Shown: piece by piece, positions 35,716 through 45,008 of the stretch
Layout of the letters: each line of letters starts with the position of its first letter
Position numbering within the stretch: position 1 is the first letter of the stretch
Assembly (NCBI RefSeq): GCF_026420845.1
Contig: NZ_JAOWCB010000017.1
Coordinates: 62,001 to 126,000, forward strand
Direction of reading: 5' to 3'
DNA: 64,000 bases
DNA from: Streptomyces sp. PR69
GTDB taxonomy: Bacteria > Actinomycetota > Actinomycetes > Streptomycetales > Streptomycetaceae
Made by a program: the position numbers and the translations under genes
Notes under the pieces: generated by a model
What the model saw: only the letters and a program-made list of their open reading frames with translations
Database searches by the model: none
Told to the model about the DNA's origin: nothing

Positions 35716-35890
35716 GGCTCTTCCTGCTTTCGGATCGTGAGGCGGGGCCGACCGTATTTTCGGGGGGCCGAAACGGGCAGCCGTGATCGCGGACGTACGC
35801 GCGACCGAAGAGCCAGGATACTGGACGCTTCGCCCAGGACCCAATCCGCTCCCGCCGTCCGGCCGGGCCGCGGCCGGAAGGACGCCCGCG

Positions 35891-36967
35891 TCAGCGCCCT
35901 TCTTCGTAACGGCGCAGCTGGTCGAGGTCGATCATGCTGGTGTCGAAGAAGCTGGTCTCGTCCAGCGCGGGCTGGGTCTGCGGCTGCTGCTGGTAGCCGT
36001 AGGCGGGCTGCTGGGACGCATACCCCTGTCCGTAGTCCGCCTGGCCGGTCTGGGCCGGCTGCTGCTGGTAGGCGGCGTACGGGTCCTGCTGGTACGCGTA
36101 GGCGTCCTGCGGCGGGTAGGTGTACGGGTCCGGCTGCTGCGGGATGCCCGGCTGCAGCGGCTGGCCCTGCGGCTGCTGGGGCTGGGCTTGCGGTGTCTGC
36201 TGTGCCTGGGCCTGCTGGGCCTGCGGGTCCGGGTCGGCGAGCTCCGCCAGGCCCGCCAGATAGTCGGCGTCGCTGGAGTGCCGGGGCGCGCCCGCCGCGT
36301 CCTGGGCGGCGATATGCGCGCCCAGCTCATCGGTGGCGATACGGCCGTGCAGCTTCTGGCGGCCGCGGCCGACGGCCTCAAGCGTCTTGGAGAGCACCGC
36401 TTCGAAGGCGCCGAGCTTGGCGTCCACGTAGTCGTCGGCCCGCTGGATCAGGGTGGCGGGGTCGGCGCTGTACTCGGGGGCGTCCGCGTCGGCGTCGGCG
36501 TCGTACCCCCCGGACAGGGCGTTGCCGCGGCCGAGCAGCTTCTCGCGGCCGCGGTCGACGGAGCCGATGGTCTTGGTGAGGACCACCTCGAAGTTGGCGA
36601 GCTTGGAGTCGACGTAGTCGTCGGCCTCGGCGCGGATCTCCTCGGCCTCCCTGCGGGCCTCGGCCAGGATGCGGTCGGCCTGGTCCCGGGACTGGCGCGC
36701 GACCTGGGTGTCGGAGATCAGGGAGCCGCGCTCGGCGTGGGCCGACTGGATGATCCGCTCGGCCTCCTGGCGGGCCTCCTCGACGAGCTGCTCCCGGCCG
36801 CCGATCAGCTCCCTGGCCTGGGCGAGCGAGTCGGGCAGCGCCTGGCGCACCTCTTCGAGCATGGCGAGCAGCTCGGCGCGGTTGACCACGCAGGAGGCCG
36901 ACATGGGCATGGAGCGGGCGCTGCTGACCGACTCGACGATCTCATCGAGCTTCTTCTGCACATCCAC
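35891..36967 (-). CDS. DivIVA/AtpF-like coiled-coil cell-division-associated protein
   Basis: 358 residues. The first half is a long coiled coil (MLEEVRQALPDSLAQARELIGGREQLVEEARQEAERIIQSAHAERG and a DQADRILAEARREAEEIRAEADDYVDSKLANFEVVL block). The DDYVDSKLANFEVVLTKT segment is repeated as DDYVDAKLGAFEAVLSKT, an internal duplication. The second half is Gln/Pro/Tyr-rich and disordered. Such proteins at this locus are usually annotated as ATP synthase F0 subunit B-like or DivIVA-like; the exact function is unknown. The GTG start 36967 lies upstream of the yceD operon. Confidence 0.85.
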   Translation of the reverse strand: MDVQKKLDEIVESVSSARSMPMSASCVVNRAELLAMLEEVRQALPDSLAQARELIGGREQLVEEARQEAERIIQSAHAERGSLISDTQVARQSRDQADRILAEARREAEEIRAEADDYVDSKLANFEVVLTKTIGSVDRGREKLLGRGNALSGGYDADADADAPEYSADPATLIQRADDYVDAKLGAFEAVLSKTLEAVGRGRQKLHGRIATDELGAHIAAQDAAGAPRHSSDADYLAGLAELADPDPQAQQAQAQQTPQAQPQQPQGQPLQPGIPQQPDPYTYPPQDAYAYQQDPYAAYQQQPAQTGQADYGQGYASQQPAYGYQQQPQTQPALDETSFFDTSMIDLDQLRRYEEGR

Positions 36968-37040
36968 GGCGTGCTCGCCACTCTCTACAGCGGGTTGGAG
37001 ACGGACGGCACGACTTTAAGGGCAGTCGGCGCTGTGTGGC

Positions 37041-37550
37041 TCACTTCTCGGCAAGCCGCTCGATCAGGGCCCGGTGGACGGCGGGCGGCAGCAGGTGGGA
37101 GACGTCGCCGCCCCAGGCCGCGACCTCCTTGACCAGGCTGGAGGAGAGGAAGCTGTAGGTGGGGTTGGTCGGCACGAACAGGGTCTCGACGCCCGAGAGC
37201 CCGTTGTTCATCTGGGCCATCTGCAGTTCGTAGTCGAAGTCGCTGACGGCGCGCAGGCCCTTCACGATGGCCGGGATGTCGCGCTCCTTGCAGAAGTCGA
37301 CGAGCAGGCCGTGGTGGGACTCGACCACCACATTGCCGTACTCGCTGGTCACCTCGCGGATGAGCGCCATGCGCTCCTCGACGGTGAACAGCCCCTTCTT
37401 GGACTGGTTGATCATCACCGCGACGTATACGACGTCATACAGCTTGGAGGCGCGAGCGATGATGTCCAGATGTCCATTGGTGATGGGGTCGAACGACCCC
37501 GGACAGACTGCGCGGCGCAACTGAAGTCCCTCGCTCTCCGGTCCGGTCAT
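37041..37550 (-). CDS. coaD: Phosphopantetheine adenylyltransferase
   Basis: Fourth step of CoA synthesis: 4'-phosphopantetheine plus ATP gives dephospho-CoA. 169 residues with RRAVCPGSFDPITNGHLDIIARAS (nucleotidyltransferase TxGH motif), KGLRAVSDFDYELQMAQMN and YSFLSSSLVKEVA (SSS-type ATP-binding motif). ATG 37550 overlaps the rsmD stop by 4 bp, giving translational coupling. Confidence 0.98.
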   Translation of the reverse strand: MTGPESEGLQLRRAVCPGSFDPITNGHLDIIARASKLYDVVYVAVMINQSKKGLFTVEERMALIREVTSEYGNVVVESHHGLLVDFCKERDIPAIVKGLRAVSDFDYELQMAQMNNGLSGVETLFVPTNPTYSFLSSSLVKEVAAWGGDVSHLLPPAVHRALIERLAEK

Positions 37551-38131
37551 GGTGCGTCTTCGCACGTAGAGGCGGCGCGACCGTACCAAAGCGTGCCCTC
37601 GCCGTAGCGGCGGGCCCGCAGCGGCTCAAATCCCTTGGGCCAGTTGAATTCCCCGCCTCTGGTGCTGCGCTCCACGGTGGCGACGGCGTCGTCCGCAAGC
37701 CACCCCTGAAAGCGGAGTGTGAGGAGGATCTCCCGAAGATCGTCATCGGAGACGGCGTAGGGAGGGTCGAGGAAGACCAGGTCGTACGGTTCGGCCGGGG
37801 CCGGTCCCGCGACGATCTGCTCCGCTCTGCCCGTGCGCAGCTCCGCGCCGGGCAGCCCGAGCGTGCGGACGTTCTCACGGACGGTGCGGGCGGCGCGGGG
37901 GTCCGCCTCGACGAGGAGGGCATGGGCGGCGCCGCGGGAGAGCGCTTCGAGCCCGACGGCCCCCGAGCCGGCGTACAGATCGGCGACCCGGATTCCGTGG
38001 AAGCCGCCGAGCAGCGACTCCCAGCTGGAGAACAGGCCCTCACGGGCCCGGTCGGAGGTGGGCCGGGTGCCGTTGCCCGGCGGGACGGCCAGGCGGCGTC
38101 CGCCGGCGGCGCCGGCGATCACGCGGGTCAT
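37547..38131 (-). CDS. rsmD: 16S rRNA (guanine(966)-N2)-methyltransferase
   Basis: 194 residues with MTRVIAGAAGGRRLAVPPGNGTRPTSDRAREGLFSSW, motif I VADLYAGSGAVGLEALSRGA and the catalytic DLVFLDPPYAV (DPPY, motif IV). It modifies G966 of 16S rRNA. The rsmD-coaD pairing is common in bacteria. ATG 38131 was chosen over a GTG-type start 16 codons upstream. Confidence 0.96.
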   Translation of the reverse strand: MTRVIAGAAGGRRLAVPPGNGTRPTSDRAREGLFSSWESLLGGFHGIRVADLYAGSGAVGLEALSRGAAHALLVEADPRAARTVRENVRTLGLPGAELRTGRAEQIVAGPAPAEPYDLVFLDPPYAVSDDDLREILLTLRFQGWLADDAVATVERSTRGGEFNWPKGFEPLRARRYGEGTLWYGRAASTCEDAP

Positions 38132-38201
38132 GGTGTGTCGATCCTCGTCGGGGCGATGGTGCAGGGGTGCTGTCCCCACGATATGCCGCGATCCGCCGCG
38201 C

Positions 38202-38263
38202 GGGCCGTACGCGGGGTGTTCGGTCCGTACGCCAGGTGCCTCGGTCCGTACGCGAGGTGCTCA
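38202..38263. repeat. Three tandem 20-21 bp units before rsmD
   Basis: Three copies of GGtCCGTACGC-(n)-AGGTG-type units at 38202, 38222 and 38243. The last overlaps the recG stop codon. Confidence 0.7.
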
Positions 38264-40462
38264 GCCCTTGTCCAGATACTGCTCGCGCTCCTGGTCGAGC
38301 AGGGCGTCCAGGGCGGTGCGCAGCTCCGGGAAGCCCGCCAGCTCCGGGTCCGCTGTGACGATCTTCGTGGCTTCCTCGCGGGCCGCGGCGATGACCTCCT
38401 CATCGTCGATGACCGTGAGCATCCGCAGCGAGGAGCGGACGCCGGACTGGGCCTGTCCGAGGACATCGCCCTCGCGGCGCTGTTCGAGGTCGATGCGGGA
38501 CAGCTCGAAGCCGTCGAGCGTGGCGGCGACCGCGCCCAGCCGGGCGCGGGCCGGGCTGGCCTCGGGCATCTCGGTGACCAGCAGGCACAGGCCGGGGGCG
38601 GAGCCGCGGCCGACCCGGCCGCGAAGCTGGTGGAGCTGGGAGACGCCGAAGCGGTCCGCATCCATGATCACCATAACGGTGGCGTTGGGCACATTGACCC
38701 CGACCTCGATGACGGTGGTGGCGACCAGCACATCCACCTCGCCCGCGGCGAAGCGGCGCATCACGTCGTCCTTCTCGTCCGGCTGCATCCGCCCGTGCAG
38801 CATGGCGAGGCGCAGCCCGGCGAGCGGGCCCTCGGCGAGCTGCTCCAGCACATCGACCACCGCGAGCGGCGGGCGCTTCTCCGCTTCGTCCTCGGGGGAC
38901 TTCGCGCGCGCGGCGGCGCTCTCGTCGAGGTCGTCGCCGATGCGGGGGCACACCACGTAGGCCTGATGGCCCTTGGAGACCTCTTCCCGCACCCGCTCCC
39001 AGGCGCGGGCCAGATAGTGCGGCTTGTCCCGGGCGGGGACCACATGGCTGGCGATCGGCGAACGGCCGGCGGGCAGCTCGTCCAGGACGGAGGTCTCCAG
39101 ATCGCCGAAGACGGTCATGGCGACGGTGCGCGGGATAGGGGTGGCCGTCATCACCAGCAGATGCGGGGTCCGGCTTTCCCTCTGGGAGTGTCCTTTGGAG
39201 CGCAGGGCGTCGCGCTGCTCCACGCCGAAGCGGTGCTGCTCGTCGACCACGACCAGGCCGAGGTCGTGGAACTGCACCTTGTCCTCGATGAGCGCATGCG
39301 TGCCGATGACGACGCCGGCCTCGCCGGTCGCCAGGTCGAGCAGGGCCCGGCGGCGGGCTGCCGCGCCCATGGAGCCGGTGAGCAGCACCACCTTGGTGGC
39401 CTGCTCGGCGCCGCCGAGCATCCCGCCTTCGGCGAGCTCGCCCATCATCTCCACGACGGAGCGCCAGTGCTGCTGGGCGAGGACCTCGGTCGGAGCGAGC
39501 ATGGCGGCCTGGCCGCCGGCGTCGACGACGGCGAGCATCGCCCGCAGCGCCACCATCGTCTTGCCGGAGCCCACTTCGCCTTGCAGGAGGCGGTGCATCG
39601 GGTGCTCTGTCGCCAGATCGCCGAAGATCTCCCCGGAGACCTTCTGCTGTCCCTCGGTGAGGGTGAAGGGCAGTTTGGCGTCGAAAGCGGCGAGCAGCCC
39701 GTCCGGCTTCGGGGTGCGGGCCACGGCCGGGAGCTGGGTGTCGGCGAACCGGCGGCGGGCGAGGGCGACCTGGAGGACGAACGCCTCGTCCCACTTGAGC
39801 CGCTCACGGGCGGCGGCGACGTCCGCCTTGGTGCGCGGGCGGTGGACCTTGCGGAGGGCGTCCGGCAGGGAGGCCAGCCCGCGGCCCTCCCGCAGGGCGG
39901 ACGGCAGCGGGTCGGCGGCCTCCGCGGCGCTCGGCAGCACCGCGTCGACCGCCTTGGAGATCTTCCAGGACTCCAGCTTGGCGGTGGCCGGGTAGATCGG
40001 GATCAGCGCGTTCGCCCAGGCGTCGGCCGCAGAGTCGCCGTCGCGGCCCTCGCGCAGCAGCTCGTACGCGGGGTGGGCGAGCTGGAGCTTGCGGTTGAAG
40101 ACGGACACCTTGCCCGCGAACATGGCGCGGGTGCCGGGCAGCAGGTCCTTGTGCGGCTTGTGGACGCCGCGGCCGAAGAACACCAGCTGCAGCTGACCGC
40201 TGCCGTCGGTGATGGTGACCTCCAGGCGCTGGCCGCGCCCGCCGTTGAACTTCAGGATGCGGGCGGTGGCGACTTGGGCGACGACCGTGACGTGCTCGTC
40301 GAGAGGCAGCTCGGCGAGCCGGGTCAGCTCGCCGCGCTCGGCGTACCGGCGGGGGTAGTGGTGCAGCAGATCGCCGACGGTGTGCAGGTCGAGGTGCTCG
40401 GCCATGACCTTGGCGGTGGCGGGGCCGAGGGTGGTCTTGAGCGGTTCGTCGAGGGCGTGCAC
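38261..40462 (-). CDS. recG: ATP-dependent DNA helicase RecG
   Basis: Branch-migration and fork-reversal helicase. 733 residues: wedge/OB domain (VTITDGSGQLQLVFFGRGVHKPHKDLLPGTRAMFAGKVS), then helicase motifs GEVGSGKT (I), DEQHRFGVEQR (II), TATPIPRT (III) and VEVGVNVPNATVMVIMDADRFG, QLRGRVGRG (V, VI). The start is uncertain: GTG 40462 (VHALDEPLKTTLG) fits homologues but has a weak RBS; GTG 40477 is also possible. The longer reading enters intergenic repeat DNA. Confidence 0.96.
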   Translation of the reverse strand: MHALDEPLKTTLGPATAKVMAEHLDLHTVGDLLHHYPRRYAERGELTRLAELPLDEHVTVVAQVATARILKFNGGRGQRLEVTITDGSGQLQLVFFGRGVHKPHKDLLPGTRAMFAGKVSVFNRKLQLAHPAYELLREGRDGDSAADAWANALIPIYPATAKLESWKISKAVDAVLPSAAEAADPLPSALREGRGLASLPDALRKVHRPRTKADVAAARERLKWDEAFVLQVALARRRFADTQLPAVARTPKPDGLLAAFDAKLPFTLTEGQQKVSGEIFGDLATEHPMHRLLQGEVGSGKTMVALRAMLAVVDAGGQAAMLAPTEVLAQQHWRSVVEMMGELAEGGMLGGAEQATKVVLLTGSMGAAARRRALLDLATGEAGVVIGTHALIEDKVQFHDLGLVVVDEQHRFGVEQRDALRSKGHSQRESRTPHLLVMTATPIPRTVAMTVFGDLETSVLDELPAGRSPIASHVVPARDKPHYLARAWERVREEVSKGHQAYVVCPRIGDDLDESAAARAKSPEDEAEKRPPLAVVDVLEQLAEGPLAGLRLAMLHGRMQPDEKDDVMRRFAAGEVDVLVATTVIEVGVNVPNATVMVIMDADRFGVSQLHQLRGRVGRGSAPGLCLLVTEMPEASPARARLGAVAATLDGFELSRIDLEQRREGDVLGQAQSGVRSSLRMLTVIDDEEVIAAAREEATKIVTADPELAGFPELRTALDALLDQEREQYLDKG

Positions 40463-40552
40463 GGATCCATTGCACACCACGTGACTGACAACCGGGGCGG
40501 TGCGGGGTGCGGCGGCCGGGGTGCCTTTTCCCCTACCCGCCCCTACCCGTAA

Positions 40553-40748
40553 CTGGGGGCAAGCCCCCAGACCCCGTACGGCCTTCGGCCGTGTCCTCAA
40601 TCGCCGGACGGGCTGGAAAATCCAGCCCGTTGGGGGCACCTCCGTGGGGGTACCCCCGGACGGAGTCTGGGGGAGGTAGCTGGGGGAGATTGAGGACAAA
40701 AGAAGCCCCGCCGGCGATTGAGGCGCGGGGTCTGGGGCGGAGCCCCAG
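40553..40748. repeat. Dispersed intergenic repeat, copy 1
   Basis: Lies between the DAK-family gene end and recG. It is bounded by hairpins CTGGGGGC-AA-GCCCCCAG (40553-40570) and CTGGGGC-GGA-GCCCCAG (40732-40748). Internal modules are GGGGGTACCCCC, GTAGCTGGGGGAGATTGAGG and AGCCCCGCCGGCGATTGAGGCG. The modules recur at 47.0, 49.8 and 54.5-55.3 kb, always in the same orientation. No gene is present in the 40463-40774 gap. Confidence 0.8.
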
Positions 40749-40774
40749 TTCGGGAAGGGGAGGGGTGGGGAAAG

Positions 40775-42376
40775 CTACTCAACCCCTATCCGCAGCGGCG
40801 CCTCGTCCGCTCCCCCGGCATACGCCACCGTGTCCACCGCCAGGTGCGTCTCCCGGACATGCGATTCCAGCCGCGCGGTCAGCCCGGCCGGTGCGGAGTC
40901 CGCGGCGATGAGGGTGACCAGTTCGCCGCCCGCGGAGAGCATGCGGTCGAGGACCGTCTCGGCGGTGGCGGCGAGGTCGTGGCCGATGACGGCGACGTCG
41001 CCGTCGATCAGGCCGAGGATGTCACCGGCCTGGCAGACGCCGGCGGTGGTCCAGGACTGGCGTTCCGCGACGGCCAGCTCGGCGTAGCGGGTCGCGCCGG
41101 CGGCCGCGGTCATGGCGACCACGTCCTCGTCGAAGCGGCGGCCGGGCTCGTGGACGGCGAGGGCCGCGATGCCCTGGACGGCGGCGCGGGTGGGGATGAG
41201 GGCGACGCGCACGCCCTCCGTACGGGCCTGTTCCGCCGCGGCGGCCGCGGTGTGGCGCAGGTCGGGGTCGTTCGGCAGGAGGACGACCTCGCGGGCGTGG
41301 GCGCGCCGGATCGCGTCGACGAGTTCGCCGCTGGCGGGCGGTTCTCCGGGCCGCGCCAGCACGGTGGTCGCGCCGGCCTCGGCGCACAGGGCGGCCATCC
41401 CCTCCGCGGGGACGACCGCCACGACGGCCCGCTGCACCGGCTCGCGGCGGGGCGCCGCGGCCGCAGCGGCGGCAGCGAAGTGGGTGATGCGGATGCGGTA
41501 CGGGCGGCCCGCCTCGACGCCCGCCTCCACGGCCGCGCCCGCGTCGTCGACATGGACGTGGACATTCCACAGGCCGTCGCCGCCGACGACGACCAGGGAG
41601 TCCCCCAGGCCGTCGAGGCGGGTCCGCAGCCGCGACACCGCCGCGTCGTCCGCTTCCAGGAGGTAGATCACCTCGAAGGCGGGGCCGCCTTCGGCGCCGC
41701 ACTGCTCCGGCGGCGGCGCGGGGTGGGCGACCCGCTCATGCCGTGCCGGGACCGCCGCGCCGGAGACCGTCTCCACCAGCGCCCCCAGGACCGTGAGCAG
41801 CCCGCGTCCGCCCGCGTCCACGACGCCCGCGCGGGCCAGCACCTCCAGCTGCCCGGGGGTCGCGTCGAGGGCCGTCCTGGCGCCTTCGTACGCGGCCTTG
41901 GCAACCGCCCCGGCGTCCTCCGGGGCCGTGCACGCGCCCGCCGCGTCGGCCGCCGCGCCCGCCACGCTGAGGATGGTGCCCTCCACGGGGTGTGCGACGG
42001 CTTCCCGCGCCAGCTGGGCGGCGCGGCGCAGGGCGCCGGGCAGCTCGTCCCCGTCGGCGAGCCGCTCGGCCATGCCGCGCAGCAGCTGCGCCAGGATCGT
42101 GCCCGAGTTGCCGCGGGCCCCGATCAGCGCGCCGTGCGCCATCGCGCGGACGGCCTCGCCGGGGGCGGGGCTGGAGGATCCGACCTCGTGCGCCGCGAAG
42201 ACCGCCTCGACCGCCCGGGCCGCCGATTCCACGGTCAGATACAGATTCGTGCCGGTGTCGGCGTCCGCGACCGGGTAGACGTTGATCGCGTCGATTTCCT
42301 CGCGCTCCCGGCCCAGCGCGTCCAGCGCCCGTGCGCACCAGCTGCGTACCGCGACGGCGTCGAGGGTCTGCGGCAC
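40775..42376 (-). CDS. DAK2-domain (FakA-like) kinase
   Basis: 533 residues. The N-terminal DAK2 domain has DAINVYPVADADTGTNLYLTVESA (metal/ATP-binding Asp residues) and GARGNSGTILAQLLRGMAE. The C-terminal FakA-like part has DIDGDVAVIG-type GLIDGDVAVIG and MLSAGGELVTLIAAD. The family includes the ATP-binding subunit of fatty-acid kinase, which phosphorylates fatty acids held by FakB proteins; no fakB is in the window. GTG 42376 has AGGAGG 8 nt upstream. Transcribed divergently from rpmB. Confidence 0.9.
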   Translation of the reverse strand: MPQTLDAVAVRSWCARALDALGREREEIDAINVYPVADADTGTNLYLTVESAARAVEAVFAAHEVGSSSPAPGEAVRAMAHGALIGARGNSGTILAQLLRGMAERLADGDELPGALRRAAQLAREAVAHPVEGTILSVAGAAADAAGACTAPEDAGAVAKAAYEGARTALDATPGQLEVLARAGVVDAGGRGLLTVLGALVETVSGAAVPARHERVAHPAPPPEQCGAEGGPAFEVIYLLEADDAAVSRLRTRLDGLGDSLVVVGGDGLWNVHVHVDDAGAAVEAGVEAGRPYRIRITHFAAAAAAAAPRREPVQRAVVAVVPAEGMAALCAEAGATTVLARPGEPPASGELVDAIRRAHAREVVLLPNDPDLRHTAAAAAEQARTEGVRVALIPTRAAVQGIAALAVHEPGRRFDEDVVAMTAAAGATRYAELAVAERQSWTTAGVCQAGDILGLIDGDVAVIGHDLAATAETVLDRMLSAGGELVTLIAADSAPAGLTARLESHVRETHLAVDTVAYAGGADEAPLRIGVE

Positions 42377-42558
42377 CGGGCAATCCTCCTTGATCGGGCT
42401 GGGCTGCACCGCAGGGTAGACCCGGTTCCGGCCGGTGGGCAGGGCGGGGGCAGGGCGAACCATGGTAGTTTCGTATCCCGGACGCAGCCGTTGTATGCTG
42501 CTCCGGTTGCCCGATGAGAGTCGGGCCCTTTCCCGGCAAAGCCACCATCAGACCACTG

Positions 42559-42576
42559 ATTCCGGCATGCCGGAAT
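42559..42576. promoter_or_regulatory. 18-bp perfect palindrome in the rpmB leader
   Basis: ATTCCGGCATGCCGGAAT, 36 bp before the rpmB start and within the rpmB/DAK divergent region. It could be a protein-binding operator or, if transcribed, a tight RNA hairpin controlling L28 synthesis. It does not look like the Zur consensus. Confidence 0.45.
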
Positions 42577-42612
42577 TCACTGTAAGTGCATCTGAAGTCT
42601 TTGGAGTGACCC

Positions 42613-42798
42613 GTGGCTGCCAACTGCGACGTCTGCGGCAAGGGGCCGGGCTTCGGCAACAACATCTCGCACTCGCACCGCCGTACGTCCCGTCGCTGGA
42701 ACCCGAACATCCAGCGCGTCCGTACTGTGGTCGGCGGGACGCCGAAGCGCGTCAATGCCTGCACCTCGTGCATCAAGGCCGGCAAGGTCTCGCGCTAA
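42613..42798 (+). CDS. rpmB: 50S ribosomal protein L28, zinc-binding form
   Basis: 61 residues, MAANCDVCGKGPGFGNNISHSHRRTSRRWNPNIQRVRT, with Cys pairs CDVC and CTSC marking the C+ (zinc) form. GTG start with GGAG 7 nt upstream. A strong terminator follows, so it is monocistronic. Confidence 0.97.
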   Translation: MAANCDVCGKGPGFGNNISHSHRRTSRRWNPNIQRVRTVVGGTPKRVNACTSCIKAGKVSR

Positions 42799-42838
42799 CG
42801 CCGACGCTTCGTCGTAGCGCAGCCCTCCGGTTGCCCTG

Positions 42839-42870
42839 AAAGCCGGTCCATCAGCCGATGGACCGGCTTT
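42839..42870. terminator. Terminator after rpmB (bidirectional with thiD)
   Basis: A perfect 14 bp stem (42839-42852 with 42857-42870), tetraloop, with the stem ending in TTT and followed by CTGCCTTTCT on the plus strand. Confidence 0.88.
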
Positions 42871-42911
42871 CTGCCTTTCTCCGGCAGGTCGCGGCGCTTC
42901 CCGCGGAGCGC

Positions 42912-43703
42912 TCAGCGCAGGCGCCAGGCGTGGTCCACCGGGCCGATCCCCGCACCCAGCGCGAAGCCGCCCGCGATCGCGCCCGTCACATACTCCTTGG
43001 CCTGCCGCACCGCCTCCGGCACGCCCAGCCCCTTCGCCAGGCCCGCCGCGATCGCCGAGGCGAGCGTGCAGCCCGTGCCGTGCGTATGGCGGTTCTCACT
43101 GCGGGGAGCGCGCAGCCAGTGCTCCTCGGAACCGTCCGTCAGCAGGTCGACCGCGTCTCCCGCCAGATGTCCGCCCTTGATGAGCGCCCACCGCGGGCCG
43201 TACTCCAGCAGGGCCTCGGCCGCCCTTGGCAGATCCGCCTCGCTCTCCACTCGTACGCCGGTGAGCTGCGCCGTCTCGTCCAGGTTCGGGGTGGCCACGG
43301 TCGCCGTCGGCAGCAGCCGGGTGCGTACGGAGCCGAGCGCCGAGGCGGCGAGCAGCGCGTCCCCGTGCTTGGAGATCCCCACCGGGTCCACGACCACGGG
43401 GGCGTCCGTCCCGGCCAGCAGCTCCGCGACCGTCTCCACGAGCTCCGCGGACGCCAGCATGCCGGTCTTCACGGCCTGTACGCCGATGTCGTCGACGACG
43501 CTGCGGTACTGGGCGCGGACCGCCTCGGCGGGCAGCTCCCACGCGCCCTGCACGCCCCGCGAGTTCTGCGCGGTGACGGCGGTGACGACGCTCATGCCGT
43601 GCACGCCGAGCGCCAGCATGGTCTTGAGGTCCGCCTGGATGCCGGCGCCGCCGCCGGAGTCGGACCCGGCGACGGTCAGCACCCGAGGAGGTGCGCCCGT
43701 CAT
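42912..43703 (-). CDS. thiD: Hydroxymethylpyrimidine/phosphomethylpyrimidine kinase
   Basis: Phosphorylates HMP and HMP-P in thiamine synthesis. 263 residues with VLTVAGSDSGGGAGIQADLKTMLALGVHGMSVVTAVTAQNS, VDPVGISKHGD, TPNLDETAQLTG, and the ribokinase-type anion hole THGTGCTLASAIAAGLAKG. ATG 43703 overlaps the thiL stop by 4 bp. The thiL-thiD pair acts at the middle and last steps of thiamine diphosphate formation. No TPP riboswitch was recognised upstream. Confidence 0.96.
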   Translation of the reverse strand: MTGAPPRVLTVAGSDSGGGAGIQADLKTMLALGVHGMSVVTAVTAQNSRGVQGAWELPAEAVRAQYRSVVDDIGVQAVKTGMLASAELVETVAELLAGTDAPVVVDPVGISKHGDALLAASALGSVRTRLLPTATVATPNLDETAQLTGVRVESEADLPRAAEALLEYGPRWALIKGGHLAGDAVDLLTDGSEEHWLRAPRSENRHTHGTGCTLASAIAAGLAKGLGVPEAVRQAKEYVTGAIAGGFALGAGIGPVDHAWRLR

Positions 43704-44662
43704 TCGCTCTCCCTGAAGTGGTCCCAGCCGCTCTTGCTGGTCCAGGGCGCGCCGTCCACCGTCACCTGCGGCAGCGCCGACGGGTTGAGCACCTCGCCGA
43801 TCACCTTCCAGCGGGCGGGCAGCTTCACATCCGGCGGGAAGGTGGCGACGATCGCATGGTCCTCGCCCCCGGTCAGCACCCACTGGATCGGGTCGACGCC
43901 GACGGCCTGCCCGATGTCGTTCATCTGGCTCGGGATGTCGATGCTGCCGGACCGCAGATCGATCCGGACCTTGCTGGCCTCCGCGATGTGCCCGAGGTCG
44001 GCGACCAGTCCGTCGCTGATGTCGCACATGGCGGTGGCGCCCAGACCGGCGGCCGCGGGGCCCGCGTGGTACGGCGGCTCGGGCCTGCGGTGGGCCTCGA
44101 CGAAGGCGCGCGGGGAGCGGAAGCCGCGGGAGAGGACCGCGTGCCCGGCCGCCGACCAGCCCAGCCATCCGGTGTAGGCGACGACGTCGCCGGGCTGGGC
44201 CCCGGACCGGGTCACCGGCTCGTGGTTGCGCAGATCTCCCAGCGCGGTGATCGCGAGCGTGATGACATCGCCGCGTACGACATCGCCGCCGACCACGGCC
44301 GCCCCCGCGACCTGGCATTCGTCGCGGATGCCGTCCATCAGCTCGGTCGCCCAGGTGACCGGCAGCTCTGCGGGCACGACGAGGCCGAGCAGCAGCGCGG
44401 TGGGCACGGCGCCCATCGCCGCGATGTCGGCGAGGTTCTGCGCGGCGGCCTTGCGGCCCACGTCGTACGCGGTCGACCAGTCGCGGCGGAAGTGCCGTCC
44501 CTCCAGGAGGAGGTCCGTGCTGGCCACGACCCTGCGGTCGGGGGCGGCCACGACCGCGGCGTCGTCGCCCGGTCCGAGCCGCACCGCGGGAGTGGAGGTG
44601 AGCCGGGAGGTGAGCTCTCTGATCAGCCCGAACTCCCCCAACTCGCCCACAGTGCCCTTCAC
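43700..44662 (-). CDS. thiL: Thiamine-monophosphate kinase
   Basis: Converts thiamine phosphate to thiamine diphosphate. 320 residues: GELGEFGLIRELTSRL, RLGPGDDAAVV, STDLLLEGRHFRRDWSTAYDVGRKAAAQNLADIAAMGA, and CDISDGLVADLGHIAEASKVRI with VLTGGEDHAIVATF. The start at GTG 44662 is favoured by AGAGG about 9 nt upstream and by homologues; ATG 44680 is in frame. A 10 bp inverted repeat lies about 20 nt upstream (44682-44706). Confidence 0.95.
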   Translation of the reverse strand: MKGTVGELGEFGLIRELTSRLTSTPAVRLGPGDDAAVVAAPDRRVVASTDLLLEGRHFRRDWSTAYDVGRKAAAQNLADIAAMGAVPTALLLGLVVPAELPVTWATELMDGIRDECQVAGAAVVGGDVVRGDVITLAITALGDLRNHEPVTRSGAQPGDVVAYTGWLGWSAAGHAVLSRGFRSPRAFVEAHRRPEPPYHAGPAAAGLGATAMCDISDGLVADLGHIAEASKVRIDLRSGSIDIPSQMNDIGQAVGVDPIQWVLTGGEDHAIVATFPPDVKLPARWKVIGEVLNPSALPQVTVDGAPWTSKSGWDHFRESE

Positions 44663-45008
44663 CGAGTCCCACCTCTCCATGGCCCGGCCGGGCCGTCCGG
44701 CCGGGCTGTCCGCTCGCTCCGCCCGCGGTCGCGGGCGTCTGTCGTCCTGGGTACCGTCAAGAGACCCGGTCACCGTCGACAGACACGTCAACTTCTCTTA
44801 TCCCCTGCGCCGCCTGGTACGCCAGCCTGCGCGGCGTGCGGCCCACACGGCACCGGGCCGCACGGCGTGCGGCGCCCCGGCGTCCGGCCGGTGCGCGCCA
44901 CGCTTCGCGCGTCCACAGGGCCCGGGTCTCCCCCTGACCCGCGGCGACGCGATACCGTGGCGTCCCTTTCCCCCGAACACGAATCCTCGTGGCCGCCCTG
45001 GAGGTTCC
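44663..45008. other. 346-bp divergent intergenic region (thiL / Lrp-type gene)
   Basis: Holds a perfect 10 bp GC-rich inverted repeat, 44682-44691 with 44697-44706, just upstream of thiL. It would form a hairpin in the thiL leader. No TPP riboswitch motif and no additional gene were seen. Confidence 0.5.

Noticed and set aside
37922..40552. 876-codon plus-strand frame opposite recG
   Set aside because: Shadow; RecG helicase motifs lie on the minus strand.
44663..45008. TPP riboswitch before thiL-thiD
   Set aside because: The conserved TPP-binding core (CUGAGA and the second-helix motif) was not found; only a plain GC-rich inverted repeat is present.
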